The notes under the pieces: model-generated
Told to the model about the DNA's origin: nothing
The model's database searches: none
Seen by the model: the letters and a program-made list of their open reading frames with translations, nothing else
Part shown: piece after piece, positions 32,291 to 44,597 of the stretch
Position numbering within the stretch: the first letter of the stretch is position 1
How the letters are laid out: each line of letters starts with the position of its first letter
Assembly (NCBI RefSeq): GCF_023898315.1
Contig: NC_064617.1
Span: 718,969,202 to 719,033,201, forward strand
Reading direction: 5' to 3'
DNA length: 64,000 nucleotides
Source: Schistocerca nitens
Taxonomy: Eukaryota; Arthropoda; Insecta; Orthoptera; Acrididae
Position numbers and translations under genes: made by a program

Positions 32291-35122
32291 GTGGCCCACC
32301 ACACAGCCCACAGACCTGTAAACAACTCCTAAACAATGCTCTGCAGACACCGTAACTACTCCTAAATAACCAAAATAATTTCACTACAGACAAGCGAAAT
32401 GCTCCTAAATAATGCAGTACACTGATGTGCAGACACAAAATCTACTTGTAAACTGTCCAAATAATGCATAGCACAGCCTGCAGACCTGCTCGAAAAATAA
32501 TGCAACAGACAATGTACACAGGCACTGCCTACCGCCCCCATCCACAGGAGGCATCCACACACTCTCAGAAGTCGGTATGCACTGGCACCCCCCGCCCCCC
32601 CCCCCCCTCCCACACACACACAAAGTGATGCACAGGTGCCCATTCAGGTTCTGCAAGTGTGAGGTGGCCATCCTTTTCATGCTTGGTACCTGAGAAATTC
32701 CTCTCGAAATATGTGTTCACCTAGGCATCATTGCTGACGCGACTGGACAGGAGCAAAGCACAGACGCTCCAAGGGCACGCATGCGTCGACACTGCCACGA
32801 GCTGCCACTGGACGCAATCCAATGCTAGCCATCACTCTCACGCTGCTGCTGCCTACAGCGAGCATGTGAAAGTTGGCTCTATTTTCTGGTATACAGTTAG
32901 AGTTCTTTGAGCATAACACAAACATCACAGAACTCAAAGGTGTGCTCATGCCGATCCCATACACGAAATGCCTCTGGGCAGCACGTGTGTTTACCATTAC
33001 TGACACAATACCTATGGATACTGACATCACAGAGTAGCACAGGGTGAATTGTTCCTAACAATCTTAATGGAACACACGAGCTGCGTCTAGCCATGCATGC
33101 ATACCCATCATTGCTGATGGATCGCATGAAATGTTTGTCCTGCTATCAATAAATGTCTCAGAAACATTAAACATTCTCACCCCTAAAAGCCTGTGCACAC
33201 TCGTGAAAAGACCATTAATTATAAAAGCATTCTTGTTGTTTGGAAAGAGAGCACTTTCTAAGCATGATGGGGGGAAATCAGAACAATTACACAAACAGAA
33301 TTCGAAGCACTGTCTTACATAAGAGAGAAAAATGGCCATAATTTTCGGTATCCTACAGCTACAGGTCTGGAGATATCCTCATGCCACAGTGGCGGATGAG
33401 TGACGGCATCCCTGCCAGAGATGGACGGTCTGCTTCAACTTGTATTTGAAAACTTGCTTTCTCAGAACTTTCCATACATACCTTGCCTCCATCTCATTCG
33501 AATCAGTTTGTAGATGCTCCTACATCCCGGCACAAAGTGTGTCTTGTTAATGAATAGAGCATTATGATTGTATTTTGTACAGATCACCATACTGCACTGA
33601 CAATTAAACCCTGCAAAGTGGCCTATAGATCGTCAAATATGGAAAGACTAATACTGAATTATACTGCTCTCCCACTGAGGACAAGAGATAGAATATTAGA
33701 ACGTGAAACAGATCTCCAACCCAGCAATATATCACCGCATACCATGTCGATGTAGTAAACATACAATTCCTATCCTGCACCATACAGAATCAGCCCTTTT
33801 ACATTATTCATACATTTACCACGAGGACAGACAACACCGTATACACTCCTCGCAGCACTAGATATTTCCCTGCGAGGTCAGCGGCCATCCAACCCCGACG
33901 GGTGACCAGGACACCCTCAGCAGACCGAAGTCACTCTCAGAACTGTTGTACAAATTCAGGTTCGTTCCCCCTCGGTACAAACGTGTTACTGTTTCTGGTC
34001 CAGACCTGCTTGCTTACATGCTTTCCTACACCCATCTCCAGACTCGGGAATTACAAGAACAAATGTATTTTCACATGGTTTGCCATAATATTATACCATT
34101 TTCGCGGTACTTCTCGATATCAAGCGAACAGCAGTATCCTACCGATCGCTTACACAATATAATTCCGAAGATATAGACTGGAAATTATTTCTCTACAAAT
34201 CCAAAACTTTAGCTAGGTGGGACATGCTATAAACCACTATCTAGAAACTTGTCACACCTGCAAAGACATTTACGTGGAAACTCGAAAAAATAGAGTGACA
34301 GTGACGTAGCAGACTCAAAATCATTGCTATAATTTGCAAGGTCAACTAAGTATTTCTCATGTCTAGAGAACTGGCAAACATGTCTTCCACACGCTAGATG
34401 CACACACCACAATCGATCTTGTCTCAACTAAATAAAGGCGTGAAATGTGCAGAAGCAGTCAACGGAACAGTTTACTTGGGAGGGAATAACGGTCCAGCGC
34501 ACACACACCTCCATATTCAATCTTCTCAAATTTCCACGCGATCACGAAAGCTATCCAATATATACTAAGTATTAGTTCGCTATTCCGTCGTCTAGAGGAC
34601 AATACGGTGAAGTCATCTATAGTCGTACACTCCAACAGGCCTCTCCATTTGAACAGCTGCTACAGTTAACGGGAAATGTGAATCATCCCCACACAGGTGA
34701 TCAGTGCTGCACACCAAGCATGCACGGGTAGAATCATCATCCTAACAAATCAGTCACATATATATTTTATCCCTGTAGTTAGAACTAAATGTTACGATCG
34801 CGGTCTCAGTTGAATGACATTCAACAATGAACGAAGTATCAGAAATACACCGAGTAGACAACTGTGGCTCTGGAAATAGAAATACCAGTACCATTCTTAT
34901 CCCTTGATATACTCTTCCCTTTGCTGTCACAGTATTCCACGTCAAATCCATACCTTCCTTTGCACATGTCTGAAAACAAACATATACTTTATAAGCCCGA
35001 TGCTCAAGGAAAACCTATCACACACCTCCTACCACTAAGTATAATACATCAATAACTGATCGCTGGCGATACGAAATAATACTGACCGAAAATCATCGAT
35101 GGGTGGACATGTCTCATAAGTT

Positions 35123-35313
35123 AAAATGGCTCTGAGCACTATGGGACTTAACATCTGAGGTCATCAGTCCCCCAGAACTTAGAACTACTTAAATCTAACT
35201 AACCCAAGAACATCACACACATCCATACCCGAGGCAGGATTCGAACCCTCGATCGTATCAGTCGCTCAGTTCCAGACTGAAGCGCCTAGAACCGCTCGGT
35301 CACCGTAGCCAGC
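35123..35313 (-). mobile_element. tRNA-Leu/Ser-like SINE, main family
   Basis: Antisense; 12-bp duplication with one mismatch, GTCTCATAAGTT (35111-35122) and GTCTCGTAAGTT (35314-35325). Confidence 0.92.
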
Positions 35314-36208
35314 GTCTCGTAAGTTTTTCTTGCGAGTGCTACCAGTCTGTCTTAGAAAGAGAGGTTTAATCGTCTTACAAACTGCCAGATGTTAAAAAAC
35401 CGGATCCCAACAACTACTGTATGTTACTGTCACAAGCGGTCTTGGTTCGATATGTGTACACAAGTACACATGTTAAAAACTATACCGGCTTTATAACTCC
35501 ACATATGGCATTACCTACGAATCACGTGGTTTTTCCAGACAAATACCGAGACAGTCATCATAGGACTGTATATTCTGTATATTATCATACCAGCAGTGCG
35601 GTTACATGTAGCCGATGGGGCAACCTCGTCATAAAATCGCTGAATTTTGAAAGTGAATCGGCTAAGGAGCGTGATGTGAAACAGATATGTGCAACCCCCT
35701 CACGCCGCCCTGCCACTAGATATTTCTCCAGTATTTCCAATGCATTCTGTCTCGATGCCATATCATATTTCTGGCACTCTCATATCTCGAAACGAGCCAC
35801 CTTTCTCGAACCTATCTGCTACAGTAAAATTCCAGCATAGTTTTAGGTAGGCCCTATGTATCTTTCAACCACCCCTCAGACTCTGCGCTACAATCCCTAC
35901 AGCTGTGCACATGTGGTTATTCCAGTGTAAATTGCAACTGTGTAGAATTCAGAGGAAGCTATATCTACCACATTTGGCAACCCGTGTAGAAACAGGCAAA
36001 GCTGAGTTACTGAGACAAAACTGCGTTTGTACCATTCGATGGAAACGAAGCCTGCTCCTGCAACATGAGGTAATATGAAAGACAGTACTGGAACTGGAGG
36101 AAGGACACGGATTTTGCTACTGCATTGTGGTGCTTCTCCAAACTACAAGCAGGTACTACATATCCACTTCCCTCAGGGTCCATTCACGTCTATCACCCTA
36201 ATATTGTG

Positions 36209-36445
36209 TGCCCCTGGTAGCTGATTGGTCATCGCAACGGAATGTCATACCTAACGGCCAGGGTTCGATTCCCAGCTGGGTCGGAGATTTTCACCGCTCA
36301 GGTACTGGGTGTTGTGTTGTCCTGATCATCATCATTTCATCCCCATCGACACGCAACTTGCCGAAGTGGCGTCACCTCGAAACACTTGCTCCAGGCGAAC
36401 AGTCTACCCAACAGTAGGCCCTAGCCACATGGAATTTCCATTTTA
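36209..36445 (+). mobile_element. tRNA-derived SINE, third family
   Basis: Head with B box GGTTCGATTCCCAGC near 36261, then GGGTGTTGTGTTGTCCTGAT, a CATCATTTCATCCCCATCGA segment and AGGCCCTAGCCACATGGAAT. I recognise this as a common orthopteran-type SINE; no clear target duplication was found. Confidence 0.75.
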
Positions 36446-37679
36446 CTCCAACATTCTATCACCGTTATTTTGTTACATTTACCAGAGAAAAATTACGAAC
36501 TATAAAAGCTCCACTAACTTCATCTGATACAGAAATCAATATGATTTTTATTGCATCTCTCTCCTCCGATATATCGAAAGCAAATACTGTATGCATGCTG
36601 GCATCAAGCACATGTGATGATCCTATTAAATATACAGGTATTGATCCACTGCACAGACCAGTTTAAAGTATCATCACCTGTACTGTAGGGGGATGAGCTT
36701 ATCCCACCGACTATACTGTAAGTCACAAGAAACGCTCCCTGTGACCCCGTGTCGTTGTTTGAAACATGTTTTTTTTTTTTCTGCTGTAACATGCTCTGTA
36801 CACTGCCATACATTTTGTTTTTCCACCACGACTTTGAGGTCCGTGTCAGGTTCTAAACTGACATTAACGCATTCTGATCCATTACCTCTCGCAGAAAACT
36901 AGACGTCACATGGTGTAAATCATCTTGTTACGGTGGCTACCGTGACACGCCACACACACTGGGTGATTTTAACTAAAAGGGAGTTACAACATAAGGAAAC
37001 TGGAAGTGTTTGGCGGCGTTGTGGAGAGTTTCCAAACTGCTGTCCGATAGTGATTGACGACCTCTACATTTAAACTCATCTGTCACAGTGACAGAATAGC
37101 GGATGACTCTGCATTCTGTATCAACTGATTCCTCACATTACAGTCATGTAAGCGATCGCAGTTTCAGTGCTGTCCATCCCCAGAAGGTGTCCCTTCATTC
37201 TCCAACTCAAACAAGCGATGTCAGTCAATCATTATGTGGTAACCAACAGTGTACCAGTGGATGGATGGGGTGGAAAAGACACCATCAATGTACTCTAATA
37301 CTAATGTACTCTAACAATTTTAGCAAATTTGCAGTAATTTCAACACCGAGCAATGCTGCAACAGCATGTTTCCCAATTTCCATATCATAGCTAAACCACT
37401 CCCCTCTCTAATTGGTGAGTATCATTGTGAATGTAGATAGATGACTGTGCAGTATGTCCATTCATTGTTAATTGTGAAACACATACATCATCAAAGTATA
37501 CCACACAGTGCTCTTCATGTTTTAATTTATGATCAATTTTATGCTGATGGGGGTCACAGAGCATTCTAACAGTCTTAGGGTAAAATTAGAGACTGAAAGA
37601 CCCCTCACACTATCATTGACCAACCTGCCCTGCAGCACCGCTACCGATTTAATCTGCAGCAGACCAGAAGTAGACCGCT

Positions 37680-38572
37680 ACATTCCACATCTCGTCTCAG
37701 AGCATGTGTTTTGTATCAGTGTGATAAATATACTATGTCACATTCATCATTAAATAAACTGACTCTCCTTCCTCTCTCTGGTAGCCCAGCGCAGGCTGAG
37801 TCATTTTCCCCTCCAGACAGTAATCTTGGATTATGTCAACAAATGGATGACAGTGCCCACTGGTGGTGGTACTGTGTACTAGGTCAGCTGGACTTGTGGG
37901 GAACACACTAGATAGCGGTAGTGCCTCAAATTGTTTAAATAATGACTGGTGCATGATTTCCACAGTTGATGATTAGCAAGCATGTTTGCAGAGTCTTTTA
38001 GATGGATTATTATTTAGACGATTTACTAGTTGATTGGCTCTCTGGACATAAATGTATTGCATTATTTACAAGTGGTTTGTAGGTCTGTAGGCTGTGTGGG
38101 ATGACCCCAAACATGTCAGAGCACGTGTTCTGTATCACTGTGATAAATATACTGTCTTTCAAAGTCAATCCCCAAATAAAGTATTCCAAAATTAATAAAG
38201 TACACTCCTTCCTCTCTCCAGCAGCCCAGTGCAGGCTGAGTCATTTTACCTCCAATTCCTAGGAAGAGGTGATGGTCGGGTGGCTTAGATTAGTGGAGGT
38301 AGCCAAAGTGACCTATCTTCCCGCCATTCTTTTAGGTTAGTAGAGGTGTGTTGCATTGTTCTGATGGAATTTGAACTTCCCGCCATTTTCTGGGTGGAGG
38401 GGGGAGGGATTATGTCAGTGGAGGTAGCCCAAAATTCAAACTTCCCGCGAAAATCCGCCATCTTGGATGATGTCATCACATGACGTCATCGCTGCCATCT
38501 TGGATACCGTCGTCACATGACGTCATCGCCGCCATCTTGGATTTGGGGTCGTAATTGCTTTGCCTTGCTACT
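37680..38572. repeat. Right terminal inverted repeat of the 7.4-kb element
   Basis: Inverted partner of 31217-32290. The outermost part carries two tandem copies of the CCAAGATGGC/TGACGTCA unit (38455-38545). The inner end includes CATTTTCCCCTCCAG and the sub-repeat CAGCGCAGGCTGAGTCATTT near 37788. Confidence 0.85.
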
Positions 38573-39367
38573 CCCATACACTACAGCGTCATCAGCGAAC
38601 AGTCGCATATTGCTGCTCTCCCTATCCATCCTTCAGGTGGTTTATGTAATTAGAGAACAAGAGCAGTCCTATTGCATTTCCCTTGGGTACCCCAGAAGTT
38701 ATCCATTTCTCTGATGAAAACTCGCCATCGAGGACAACTTGATAGTTTTTCCTTAAGGAGTACTCCAGCCACTCACATACGTGCGAACCTCATCCATTAA
38801 CAGTCTGCAGTGGGGCACCATCTCAAACGCTTCCCGGAAATCTAGGACTATGGAATTTGCCTGTTGTCCTTCATTCATGGTTGGTAGGATATCATGTGAG
38901 AAAAGGACAAGTTGAATTTCGCATGAGCTATGCTTTCTAAATCCGTGCTGATTTGTTAACAGAAACCTTTCTGTCTCAAGCGAATTTATTATATTCAAAC
39001 AAGGAACATGCTCAATGATTCTGCAGCGGATCGACGTTAAAGATATTGATCTGTAATTTTGTGGGTCCGTTCTTTTGCCCTTACTACATACAGGCGTTAC
39101 CCGCACATTTTTGCAGTCTCTTGGGACATTGCGCTAGCCGAGTGATTCACGATAAATGCAAGCTAAGAGGCTAATGGCTACGAGTAGTCTCTGTAAAACC
39201 GAATTGATTCCATCCAGACTTATTTGTTATCAAATTTTTTAGTTGCTTCTCAACACCAGAGATGCCTATCTTGTGTCCTCCATACAGATGTCTGTGGACG
39301 GTATAAGGACGGTATGTTTGTATGATACTCCTGCATGAATGATTTTTTAAACACGAGATTTAAAATG
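38573..39367 (-). pseudogene. LINE copy 3, RT palm segment
   Basis: Minus-strand frame with PQNYRSISLTS near residue 16, QHGFRKHSSCEIQLV, and IVLDFREAFEMVPH (the palm Asp in VLDF). Downstream lies SGVPKGN-like sequence and LFADDAVVY, the catalytic FADD, ending at the CCATA target site of the 7.4-kb element. A missing base separates two frames near 38750. The LTR element interrupts it on the other side at 39368. Confidence 0.82.
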
Positions 39368-40041
39368 TGTAACCTCCCCGCAAAATTTTTTAATAATAAT
39401 TGATCATAAACCCACACAATAATATTAATTAAATAATGAACCATCAACTGAATATAACATCTCAACAGAAATAATTAAACCTGATAAATTCTTACCTCAG
39501 TAAAACTGCGTCTATATCTGCTCTTATTTTTCGGCACAGCTCCGTGCAATGCTGGCCCATATTTAATTCTGATTCTTGGAGGAAATGCATAGGAAAATAT
39601 TCTTTAAATTGAAATGAATGCTTTTTCTTCAAAAGAGTGGAAAAATTCTTTAAATTGAAATGATTACTTTTCTTTAAAAGATTTACTTTATAAAAAATTA
39701 TTATTGGGGCATTTATGGAACAAATTAATTACAATTAACATACGTTATTAGCTGAGCGCAATGCTGCTTCATTACCTTCTACAATAATATACATATCGTC
39801 CACCACATTCCTGACCAGACTCGTGGGCAGAGCACACCACGGACGCATGCCGACTCGCTACACACTAGCACTGACTGAGTACAACTATCCAACTGTCTAC
39901 TCCCTCTGCCGACTCGCCACACACAAATAAACTCTCGCGCGGTCAAGCGCAGACTAGCCACGATAAATAACTCTCTGGTCAGAGATTCTGTCATGCCTCG
40001 CCATCGCTGGTAACGAATACATATGGAACGTACGCGTTTCA
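39368..40041 (-). repeat. 3' LTR of the gypsy-type element
   Basis: 674 bp, starts TGAAACGCGTACGTTCC on the minus strand and ends GGGGAGGTTACA. Compared with the other LTR it has a 4-bp CTGA duplication near 39869 and scattered substitutions. Confidence 0.95.
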
Positions 40042-40053
40042 TAACCCTCCACT
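40042..40053 (-). other. Polypurine tract
   Basis: AAGTGGAGGGTTA-like purine run on the minus strand immediately before the 3' LTR, the usual plus-strand primer position for LTR elements. Confidence 0.7.
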
Positions 40054-40143
40054 TGGGGGGCAAAAATTTGGCAGCGATGGTGAGTCATTTGGACTTGCCA
40101 TGAGCAACAAATTTTTTCTTAACTAATTAACTTTACAATTACA

Positions 40144-40144
<1 letters not shown>

Positions 40145-40198
<54 letters not shown>
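40145..40198. repeat. (TA)n microsatellite
   Basis: About 26 TA units in the 3' untranslated part of the LTR element. Confidence 0.97.
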
Positions 40199-40200
<2 letters not shown>

Positions 40201-40218
40201 GAACATGAAGTAAATATA

Positions 40219-40471
40219 GTGCACATGCACTGAGTACAGAACATATCAGGCAAAGACAAAATATATACAATGAGTACAAAACATATTCACAAATGGCAAA
40301 AGTGCACATGCACAGTAGTACAGAACATATCAGCAAATCACAAAAAATGTATATGCAATGAGTAGAAAACATGTTAACAAAATGACAAAAGTGCACATGC
40401 GCTGTAGTTCAGAACATATCAGCAAATCACAAAATGTATAGGCCATGAACACAAATCATGATAACAAAATG
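40219..40471. repeat. About 85-bp tandem repeat, three copies
   Basis: GTGCACATGC starts recur at 40219, 40302 and 40391, each followed by CAGAACATATCAG and a TATATGCAATGAGTA-like block. Non-coding. Confidence 0.8.
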
Positions 40472-41017
40472 ATTTTTAATATGTTACAAGAATTAGGATA
40501 GGAAAGGGAAGGATTGCGTCATGGTTGTAGCACTTTAGGTTGCACGCAGCTGCACTGAAAGTCCATATCTTTCTACAGAAGCACAACACCAAGTGAGGCA
40601 ATCTAAAGTTCTTTTCCCAGAAGTATTAATCAGCGTAGCCAAGACAGTGAAATGCCGTAGTAATATTCCATGTTATCCTTTTGGTAGTACATTAGGTACA
40701 CCAAACAGTGGGACCATAATAGCATCTCATCGCTCATTGTGGTGGACAGCATGTCGTGTCAACACCACGTTCTTGTCTGTTACAGCAACGTAGAATTAGT
40801 GCAAAAACCAAATATAGTGCTCCATGATCATGAGGATATACAGGACAAACGGATATTGCAGTAATTCCAGGTAATTAGGTTAGAAGGTGAAGGACATTAA
40901 GTCACATACTAGTCTTCATTGAGAATTACACTAGTAATGGGTGGCACTCATCGCCCAGTCATTGAACATTTCTGTACCATGTACGTAGTATTACAGAATA
41001 ATGTTCATGAGTAACTT

Positions 41018-41421
41018 TACAGAGAACATTGGCACTCATTGCCTAATTACAAACCATCAGAAGTCATTTACAGAGAACATTGGCATTCATTGCCTAATTA
41101 CAAACCATCAGAAGTCATTTACAGAGAACATTGGCACTCATTGCCTAATTACAAACCATCAGAAGTCACTTACAGAGAACATTGGCACTCATTGCCTAAT
41201 TACAAACCATCAGAAGTCATTTACAGAGAACATTGGCACTCATTGCCTAATTACCATCAGAAGTCATTTACAGAGAACATTGGCATTCATTGCCTAATTA
41301 CAAACCATCAGAAGTCATTTACAGAGAACATTGGCACTCATTGCCTAATTACAAACCATCAGAAGTCATTTACAGAGAACATTGGCATTCATTGCCTAAT
41401 TACAAACCATCAGAAGTCATC
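41018..41421. repeat. 51-bp minisatellite, eight units
   Basis: Unit contains ACAGAGAACATTGGCACTCA and TACAAACCATCAGAAGTCA. Eight copies start about every 51 bp; the fifth is shortened to 45 bp by loss inside the TTACAAACC stretch. Because 51 and 45 are multiples of three, several frames stay open and give spurious repetitive ORFs. It lies in the 3' region of the LTR element. Confidence 0.95.
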
Positions 41422-42020
41422 ATTGAAAATGAGTTAATAAATGGCATATTTAATCTAATTATAGTAAACAGTGTCCTCATAGTTCATCTTATTACATTAA
41501 TCAGTGGCATTCATTTGCCAGTTACAAAGCATTTTTTTGTGCTAGCAATGCATTGCTTTGGGTTCGATAATTAATAACAATATTTGCTTTTGAGTTATTG
41601 CTGCAAATGAAGATGTGTAACGTCATTCGTCATGAGTCAGCTGTATCAAGATTATGAAATAAGTAGAGTATATGTAATGACATTCATAAATGACAAATGC
41701 AGCAGCAAAAAATGTAAAATAGTCACGATGTTGAGATATCGTAGGGCAAACATGTCAAAGTCAACTGGTGTTTGCTATATCTTAACTATTTCATAATGCA
41801 TACAAACAAACAGGAAAACAATCATACATACATAAAAAATGGAAAATGTGCACGGTCTGATGTGTAACGACAAGAAAAGCGACCTGCTAACCTTACCTTG
41901 CCGGGCACTTGCCAAGAAAAAATACGATAATCATAAGTAAGTAATCACATAAATATAATTGCATAAGTGGTCATAAAAATTAGGAAATGGCACTACAGCA
42001 TGTTAAATCATGAAGTATCT

Positions 42021-43769
42021 TCATTCAATAAAAGGTTTAATATTCGATATGTGGTGGTTTCCTTTCGATTTTCTGGTTCTCAAAGTTTCGACGTGTACAA
42101 CATTGGGGTGAGGAATGCTGCGAATCCGATATGGACCTGCGTATAGAAGTTCAAATTTACTGCACCTACCTTTTATTTTGTTGGATAAATAGTGTGTACG
42201 TACTAATATCTTCTGTCCAACGTGAAAGTCACGGCGTATACAAACCTGTTTTTGTTGTCTTCTCCGGCGCTCTGCGGCACGTTTGATGTTGTTCAGCGCA
42301 ATGTCAATTATTTCATGGTGTCGTAGTCGACGAGATGTAGGAAATGTTACTAATTCTTTAATTTTGTTAGGTGGTTCAACATTTTTCAGTATAACAGACG
42401 GAGATAGCATAGTAGATTCATTTGGTATGGAATTAATTACATCTTGGAATGAGAGTATGTGTGTGTCCCAATCAATATGTTTTTTATGGCAGTAAATTCT
42501 ACACAGTTTACCAATTTCTTTCATTATTCGTTCACAAGGGTTCGAAGAAGCATGGTACCTGGATATATATATCGGAGAAATGTTTCTAGCTCGTAACATA
42601 CGTGTCCATATAGCAGATCGAAACTGTGATCCATTGTCGGAAATTACTTTCAACACATGCCCTACATGAAATAGAAAATGTTTTACAAATGCTTTCGAAA
42701 CAGTTTTAGCAGTAGCTTTGCGTAGTGGAGTGAAGGTGACAAATTTTGAAGTGAGTTCAACAGCGACAAAGATGTAGCAAAAACCTCTATTAGTTCTGGG
42801 AATCGGACCAAAAATGTCTACAGCGGCCATATGTCTCAATTTAACAGGTACAATGGGATATAATGGAGGAATATGTGAAGTTGTGTCTGACTTAGCTTTC
42901 TGGCAGATTTTACGGGACGCTATAACTCGTCGTATACGTTTCTCCATGTTGGCAAAATAACAGTTCTGTCTCAGTATAAGAAAACATTTTCTAGCTCCGT
43001 AATGCGCGTAACTTAAATGAGTATACCAGATTAATTTGTTAACAAGTTCGTCAGGAATGCATAATAACCAATTGTTGCTGTCAGGATGAGAGCGGCGAAA
43101 CAGAATGTCATTGCGTACAGTGTAATGGTTTCTAATGGTAACATTATTCCTATCTTGCCAAAGGTGTTTAATCTCTTTCCATTCGTTGCCTTTATTCTGC
43201 TCTTGTGCTATGTATTGTAATGACGACGAAATGAAATTTTCAAATGCAACTTGTTGAATGTACATGACGCTGAAATTTGCTTTGCAGAAGTTGGTTGCGA
43301 TGTCTTGCTGATTGTTGTGAAGACAACGGAATAGTGCGTCTGCTACAATATTTAGTATGCCGGGAATGTGAACAATTGTAAAATTAATTTCCTGTAGATA
43401 AAGTTTCCATGTGCTTAATCTGTCGTGTGCCGAAAGTAAAAATTGTATCGCTCTATGGTCTGTGTAAACGGTGGTATGTCTTCCATAAAGAAAATGCCGA
43501 AATCTGGTAAAAGCCCATACAACACATAATGTTTCAAGTTCTGTAACAGAATAATTACGTTCAGCAGGTGACAGAATGCGACTTGCAAAAGCGATGTTTT
43601 TAATTACTGTACAACCATCTTCTTCAATTTTCTGAAAAATATGTACGTCTAAAGCGGTGTTAGAACTGTCGGTGGCAATGGAAAAATTTCTGGTAAGATC
43701 CGGGTGCGATAAAAGTGGTGCATTCAACAAAGCACATAACATTCTCATGAACAAGATTCTGCGTGTCAA
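42021..43769 (-). CDS. Gypsy-type Pol remnant: RNase H and integrase
   Basis: 582 residues without a stop. RNase H (about 28-148): TDSS with Asp34, NYSVTELETL with Glu77/79, TDHRA with Asp104, ADAL with Asp144. Integrase: zinc domain H251 and H256, where the first Cys of the expected CxxC is Arg286 and only C289 remains. Core DDE: AVDIFGP Asp318, ISDNGSQF Asp378, PCERIMKE Glu414 (35 residues between the last two). The C-terminal part has VGQKILV and AGPYRI, the GPY/F-like module of Metaviridae. The frame begins just where RT should end (NAPLLSHPDL), so protease and RT are missing rather than shifted. The altered zinc ligand suggests the integrase is impaired. Confidence 0.92.
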   Translation of the reverse strand: MTRRILFMRMLCALLNAPLLSHPDLTRNFSIATDSSNTALDVHIFQKIEEDGCTVIKNIAFASRILSPAERNYSVTELETLCVVWAFTRFRHFLYGRHTTVYTDHRAIQFLLSAHDRLSTWKLYLQEINFTIVHIPGILNIVADALFRCLHNNQQDIATNFCKANFSVMYIQQVAFENFISSSLQYIAQEQNKGNEWKEIKHLWQDRNNVTIRNHYTVRNDILFRRSHPDSNNWLLCIPDELVNKLIWYTHLSYAHYGARKCFLILRQNCYFANMEKRIRRVIASRKICQKAKSDTTSHIPPLYPIVPVKLRHMAAVDIFGPIPRTNRGFCYIFVAVELTSKFVTFTPLRKATAKTVSKAFVKHFLFHVGHVLKVISDNGSQFRSAIWTRMLRARNISPIYISRYHASSNPCERIMKEIGKLCRIYCHKKHIDWDTHILSFQDVINSIPNESTMLSPSVILKNVEPPNKIKELVTFPTSRRLRHHEIIDIALNNIKRAAERRRRQQKQVCIRRDFHVGQKILVRTHYLSNKIKGRCSKFELLYAGPYRIRSIPHPNVVHVETLRTRKSKGNHHISNIKPFIE

Positions 43770-44597
43770 AAGTAGTGCTTGTGTTGCTGGAAGATGCGAC
43801 CTGTACAGTATCTAGTCAAATTCTATCTGACGCGCTATTATTTTCAGGAGGATTCTGTGGCATTTCCACTATTTGTACTGTTCTGTTATTTCTTCCTGAC
43901 GTCTTACGTTCTGGATGATACCTACTGTCTGGTTCATTCATGATAATATGTTGTTGCGGATGATTTTGCTGTTGGTAAGACCTACCGTTATTAAACGTAC
44001 GCTGAAAATTGTGTTCATTACTTTTACGTCTGTCATGATAGTCATTTCGATACGGCACATTGCGATAGGAATTGAAATAGTGTGTTTTCTGTACGTACTG
44101 ATTTCCTTGTTGCTTTGCGTTACTGTTTGTTGGAGCTGATGCTATACGTGCACGCGGCGAAACATTAAAGCTTGGTTGACCTTGTGCATTACATTGTTGG
44201 TTAGGTATGCTAACCGGCTGACTTTCATGCTGTTGCGGTGAAAAACCTGTATTGTTACTAAAATGTGGTTGCGACTACTGAAAATTTTGTACATACTGAT
44301 GATTAAAATTTTTTCTGATACTAAAGTTCTTTTGGTTGTCATTTCTTGAGCGTCTAATAAAAAATTGTCACTTTCGGTAAAATTTGTCATATCGGGTTTT
44401 CTTTACACTTTTCTTAATCCTAGATAGAACAATAGTTAAAGAGCTGTTTTGATAGATATAAAGGATAGTAGAAGAAAAGGCAGCAGTGCAGAAAACTAAA
44501 GATGAAACAGCACTACTATGGCTCGGGGCCCTGTGCACGCTACGGCACATATCCCCTGAGGTTAATTATGCGCTGCAAATACATTTTAGCTTTTGCG
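43770..44597 (-). pseudogene. Gag C-terminal / nucleocapsid-like remnant and deletion junction
   Basis: Minus-strand frames rich in Asn, Gln and Arg (for example 44058-43816 with RRKSNEHNFQRTFNNGRSYQ and PERKTSGRNNRTVQ) fit a basic nucleocapsid-like tail without CCHC knuckles. The frame runs to about 43800 and then overlaps, in another phase, the start of the RNase H frame near 43770. That is the junction at which protease and RT have been lost. Confidence 0.6.

Larger units (their letters stand above)
32291..37679. other. Interior of the 7.4-kb element; no gene recognised
   Basis: The longest open frame is 139 codons at 35421-35840 on the plus strand and shows no domain I know. Other frames (33131-33322, 33564-33755, 33946-34176) are short. 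Apart from a C/CA-rich tract at 32588-32625 and two SINEs, nothing is assigned. If genes were once present they are decayed beyond recognition by eye. Confidence 0.5.
31217..38572. mobile_element. 7.4-kb large-TIR element with Polinton/Maverick-like termini
   Basis: 7,356 bp bounded by the 6-bp duplication CCCATA (31211-31216 and 38573-38578) inside LINE copy 3. The outermost 28 bases of the two ends align without gaps, begin AGTAG on each 5' strand, and differ only by transitions. The inverted repeats run for about 0.9-1.1 kb. A 6-bp duplication, AG...CT termini and long TIRs are the published terminal signature of Polintons/Mavericks. However, I recognised no polymerase B, integrase, ATPase or capsid gene, and the length is about half of an autonomous Polinton. 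It could be a non-autonomous derivative or another superfamily with 6-bp duplications (Dada, for example). Two SINEs are inserted in it. Confidence 0.6.

Noticed and set aside
32588..32625. C-run and CA-repeat as a telomere-like or regulatory array
   Set aside because: Simple low-complexity sequence without regular telomeric units.
35421..35840. 139-codon frame as a Polinton-type gene
   Set aside because: It is the longest frame inside the 7.4-kb element but shows no motif of any Polinton protein; left as unassigned.
40139..40396. Ile/Tyr and Cys-rich 85-codon frame
   Set aside because: It is read from the TA microsatellite and the 85-bp tandem repeats.
41018..41421. Regular repeats superficially like a CRISPR array
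   Set aside because: Units are directly adjacent with no unique spacers, and the context is an insect LTR retrotransposon.
41001..41574. Overlapping repetitive open frames (98, 132 and 94 codons)
   Set aside because: They are products of the 51-bp minisatellite, whose unit length is divisible by three; no independent coding evidence.
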